Shown: positions 62,188 to 64,000 of the stretch, piece after piece | How positions within the stretch are numbered: position 1 is the stretch's first letter | Layout of the letters: each line of letters begins with the position of its first letter | From: UBA7960 sp964348755 | GTDB lineage: Bacteria; Bacteroidota; Bacteroidia; Bacteroidales; UBA7960 | Length of the DNA: 64,000 nucleotides | Assembly: GCA_964348755.1 (NCBI GenBank) | Contig: CAYGDW010000002.1 | Location: 1 to 64,000 of the forward strand | Direction: 5' to 3' | Program-made: the position numbers and the translations under genes | The notes under the pieces: generated by a model | Seen by the model: the letters and a program-made list of their open reading frames with translations, nothing else | Told to the model about the DNA's origin: nothing | Database searches by the model: none

Positions 62188-62619
62188 ATGCCGCACGTTC
62201 GTATTCTGATCCATGCTGTCTGGGGAGTGAAAAATCACCGTCCTTTACTTAAAAAGGACAAAAAAGAAATTCTTTTTGCGCACATTCAGGAGAATGCTCA
62301 GCAGAAGGGGCTCTTTATTCTGGAAATTGGCGGTTGGGATGATCATGTTCATTGCCTGTTAAGTCTGAATGCTGATATGTCTTTATCAAAAGTTATTCAA
62401 TTGGTAAAAGGAGAGTCTGCCTTTTGGGCCAACCAGGAAAAACTATTCTCCGGGAAGTTTGAGTGGGCGAATGAATATTTTGGTGTATCCGTTAGTCCAT
62501 CAAAGGTCCAGGAAGTACGGGGTTATATAAAAAAACAGGAAGAGCATCATCGGAAAAAGACTTTTGAAGGGGAGTATCAGGAATTCCTGAAGGCTGTAGG
62601 CATAGAAAGGCAGGGCTAA
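62188..62619 (+). CDS. IS200/REP-associated tyrosine (Y1) transposase
   Basis: 143 residues. HUH motif His53-Val-His55 (WDDHVHCLLSL) and nucleophile Tyr113 (VRGYIKKQEEHH), with WANEYFGVSVSPSKV between; all catalytic residues are present. Such enzymes cut and join single-stranded DNA at hairpins. The gene is flanked by 246-bp repeats full of hairpins, which resembles REP-associated transposase (RAYT) systems more than a plain IS200, although no tnpB is present in either case. The reading frame is intact, so it may be active. Confidence 0.85.
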   Translation: MPHVRILIHAVWGVKNHRPLLKKDKKEILFAHIQENAQQKGLFILEIGGWDDHVHCLLSLNADMSLSKVIQLVKGESAFWANQEKLFSGKFEWANEYFGVSVSPSKVQEVRGYIKKQEEHHRKKTFEGEYQEFLKAVGIERQG

Positions 62620-62855
62620 AGCCCCGAAGGATATGTTGAAGTGCTTGCCCCCGGCTTAAAAGCCGGGGTTACTGAGGATTGCAGTATGCGGTACTTCAGT
62701 TGCGAAACAGAATTTATTAACCCCAGACTTTAGTCTGGGGGATGGGGTAATAGGCTATCAAATGAGGGCTTTAGCCTTGCCAAAATATTAACCCCAGGCT
62801 TTAGCCTGTGGGACGAAACAATGAGATTAATATCGGGGCTTTAGCCCTGCCAAAA
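62610..62855. repeat. Right 246-bp direct repeat with REP-like palindromes
   Basis: Second copy of 61931-62176, including the same palindrome order. It overlaps the last 10 bp of the transposase gene and ends 9 bp before the ATG of the LexA-like gene, so it must serve as that gene's upstream region. Confidence 0.9.
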
Positions 62856-62864
62856 AAGAATACC

Positions 62865-63710
62865 ATGAGTTACTTTGCATCGAACATTAAGCTTTTGCGC
62901 AAGCGGCGGGGCCGCACCCAAGACGATGTGGCCTTTTTGCTCGACATGAAGCGCCCCACCCTGAGCGGCTACGAGAACGGGGTGGCCCAGCCAGGGCTGG
63001 AATCCCTGGTGGCATTTTCGAAGTATTACAACGTATCAATCGATACCCTGATAAAGGTGGACCTGGGTCAGCTGGCCGAGAGCCAGCTCAGGCAACTGGA
63101 GCGGGGCTACGATGTGTTCGTTTCGGGTAGCAAGCTGCGCGTGCTGGCCACTACTGTTAATAGCGACAATGAGGAGAATATCGAGATGGTGTCGGAAAAG
63201 GCCAAGGCCGGCTACCGCGCAGGCTTCGCAGACCCGGAGTTCATCAAGGTGCTGCCCACCTTCCAGATGCCTTTTTTGTCGAAGCAGAAAAAATACCGCA
63301 GTTTCCAGATTTCGGGCGACAGCATGCTGCCCATTACTGAAGGCTCATGGGTTACCTGCGAGTTTGTGCAGAACTGGAACCTGATACAAAACCGTCATGC
63401 CTATGTGATCCATACCCTTGACGACGGGGTGGTATTCAAGGTGGTGGAAAACCTGATCAGGACAGAGGGCAAGCTGCGGCTTTATTCGCTCAACCCAATC
63501 TACGAGCCTTACGAGGTGCATGTGAATGATATTCGCGAGGTGTGGAAGTTCGTCAACTTCATTAGCAGCCAGATACCCGAGGCCAACACGCCTGTGGAGC
63601 ATCTCTCAAACCAGTTTATCCAGCTTAAGAAAGAGGTGGAAACCATTAAGAGCAAACTGAAAACGAAAAAACCCCAGGGAAAAACGGGCAATCTTTTCGG
63701 GAATGATTAG
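62865..63710 (+). CDS. LexA-like XRE/S24 transcriptional regulator
   Basis: 281 residues from ATG 62865. The in-frame start at 62808 lies in the repeat and would add 19 unrelated residues. N-terminal XRE helix-turn-helix (RRGRTQDDVAFLLDMKRPTLSGYENG), a linker, and an S24 peptidase with Ser153 (SGDSM) and Lys192 (VVFKVV). Two Ala-Gly pairs precede the Ser, at 115-116 and 119-120; the second has LexA-like spacing (33-34 residues) and is the likelier self-cleavage site. The C-terminal tail is basic and coiled-coil-like. Divergent to dinB, so likely the DNA-damage switch for dinB and dnaE. Confidence 0.87.
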   Translation: MSYFASNIKLLRKRRGRTQDDVAFLLDMKRPTLSGYENGVAQPGLESLVAFSKYYNVSIDTLIKVDLGQLAESQLRQLERGYDVFVSGSKLRVLATTVNSDNEENIEMVSEKAKAGYRAGFADPEFIKVLPTFQMPFLSKQKKYRSFQISGDSMLPITEGSWVTCEFVQNWNLIQNRHAYVIHTLDDGVVFKVVENLIRTEGKLRLYSLNPIYEPYEVHVNDIREVWKFVNFISSQIPEANTPVEHLSNQFIQLKKEVETIKSKLKTKKPQGKTGNLFGND

Positions 63711-63718
63711 TGGCTTTT

Positions 63719-64000
63719 TTACAGGCTCTTAATCAACTCAGTAAAAATTATCGTCATATTGCGTTCGGCTACCTGGGCCACGTTTTGCACTTCTTCGTGG
63801 CTGGTGGGCTTTTTGGGGTCGGCGGGTTTGGCCAGGTTGGTAATTACTGAAATTCCGAAGCATTCCATGCCGGCGTGTCGGGCCACAATCACTTCGGGCA
63901 CTGTTGACATGCCGGTGGCGTCGGCTCCAAGCAGGCGAAACATATTGTATTCGGCAGGGGTTTCGAGGGTGGGGCCAGGGCTGCCAATATACACACCTGT
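63719..64000 (-). CDS. Purine nucleoside phosphorylase, C-terminal part (runs off window)
   Basis: Only the last 93 residues or so are here; the frame stays open to base 64000 (reading TGVYIGSPGPTLETPAEY). GMSTVPEVIVARHAGM and GISVITNLA are typical of the trimeric inosine/guanosine PNP family. It splits purine nucleosides with phosphate for salvage. Convergent with the LexA-like gene, 8 bp apart. Confidence 0.92.
   Translation of the reverse strand, partial: TGVYIGSPGPTLETPAEYNMFRLLGADATGMSTVPEVIVARHAGMECFGISVITNLAKPADPKKPTSHEEVQNVAQVAERNMTIIFTELIKSL

Larger units (their letters stand above)
61931..62855. mobile_element. IS200/REP-type element inserted between dinB and the LexA-like gene
   Basis: The whole unit is left repeat, Y1 transposase gene, right repeat. 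Y1 transposases recognise hairpins at their ends, and the palindromes in both repeats are suitable substrates. The transposase stop codon lies inside the right repeat. The element occupies most of the former divergent promoter region. Confidence 0.75.

Noticed and set aside
61931..62855. Composite transposon with the 246-bp repeats as insertion sequences
   Set aside because: The repeats contain no transposase; only the single central gene codes for one, so they act as palindrome arrays, not as flanking IS copies.

Overview
The window is a chromosomal segment of a member of the Bacteroidota, most likely an anaerobic or marine Bacteroidales-type organism. The evidence is a SusC/SusD pair with surface lipoproteins, fused HU-SPOR and TM2 proteins, a PPK2 kinase, a GH3-type acyl-adenylating enzyme, and promoters of the TTTG-N19-TAnnTTTG type that are characteristic of this phylum. 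Most start codons lack a Shine-Dalgarno sequence. No genus can be named from the sequence alone.

Layout: 1-1140 is a graveyard of insertion-sequence pieces (IS21-type istA without start or end, an IS3-type orfA fragment, two sets of terminal repeats). 1300-10425 holds housekeeping and stress genes: oligopeptidase B, a degenerate receiver protein, a thiamine-binding-like protein plus NadR-like kinase, a DMT exporter, CysQ, a glutathione peroxidase and an SNF2 helicase. 10453-22926 is a polysaccharide utilisation locus for a beta-glucan: GH16, GH3 and GH9 enzymes and a Nudix-type regulator on the minus strand, facing SusC, SusD and a third surface lipoprotein on the plus strand, which end at a strong terminator. 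23184-30026 carries two minus-strand operons: HU-SPOR, trmB, alkyltransferase-like protein, mrp and a NifU-domain protein; then GH3-like ligase, a secreted propeller-like protein and a deoxynucleoside kinase. An inverted-repeat element lies at 30174-30310.

30367-36632 has PPK2, an orphan histidine kinase and a tight five-gene operon linking YidD with TPR and TM2-like membrane proteins; a stand-alone TM2 protein follows on the other strand. 37462-38850 is yraN-purS-pssA. 39266-43103 has DPP-IV, rpsU, a Xer recombinase and the ribosome hibernation factor. 43143-56914 is a translation/transcription superoperon: tRNA-Thr, Tyr, Gly, Thr, tuf, tRNA-Trp, secE, nusG, rplKAJL, rpoBC and a DUF3467 gene, closed by a terminator.

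57476-63710 is a mutagenic-repair module (second DnaE, DinB, LexA-like S24 regulator). The divergent promoter region between dinB and the regulator has been invaded by an IS200-type Y1 transposase gene flanked by two 246-bp direct repeats full of REP-like palindromes. The window ends inside a purine nucleoside phosphorylase gene.

The observations most worth following are the split repair module with its repeat-flanked transposase and candidate operator, the yidD-TPR-TM2 operon, the 30174-30310 palindromic element, the partial tandem duplication of the tRNA-Tyr 3' end, and the Nudix-regulated beta-glucan locus. All identifications rest on reading motifs by eye; no database search was run.
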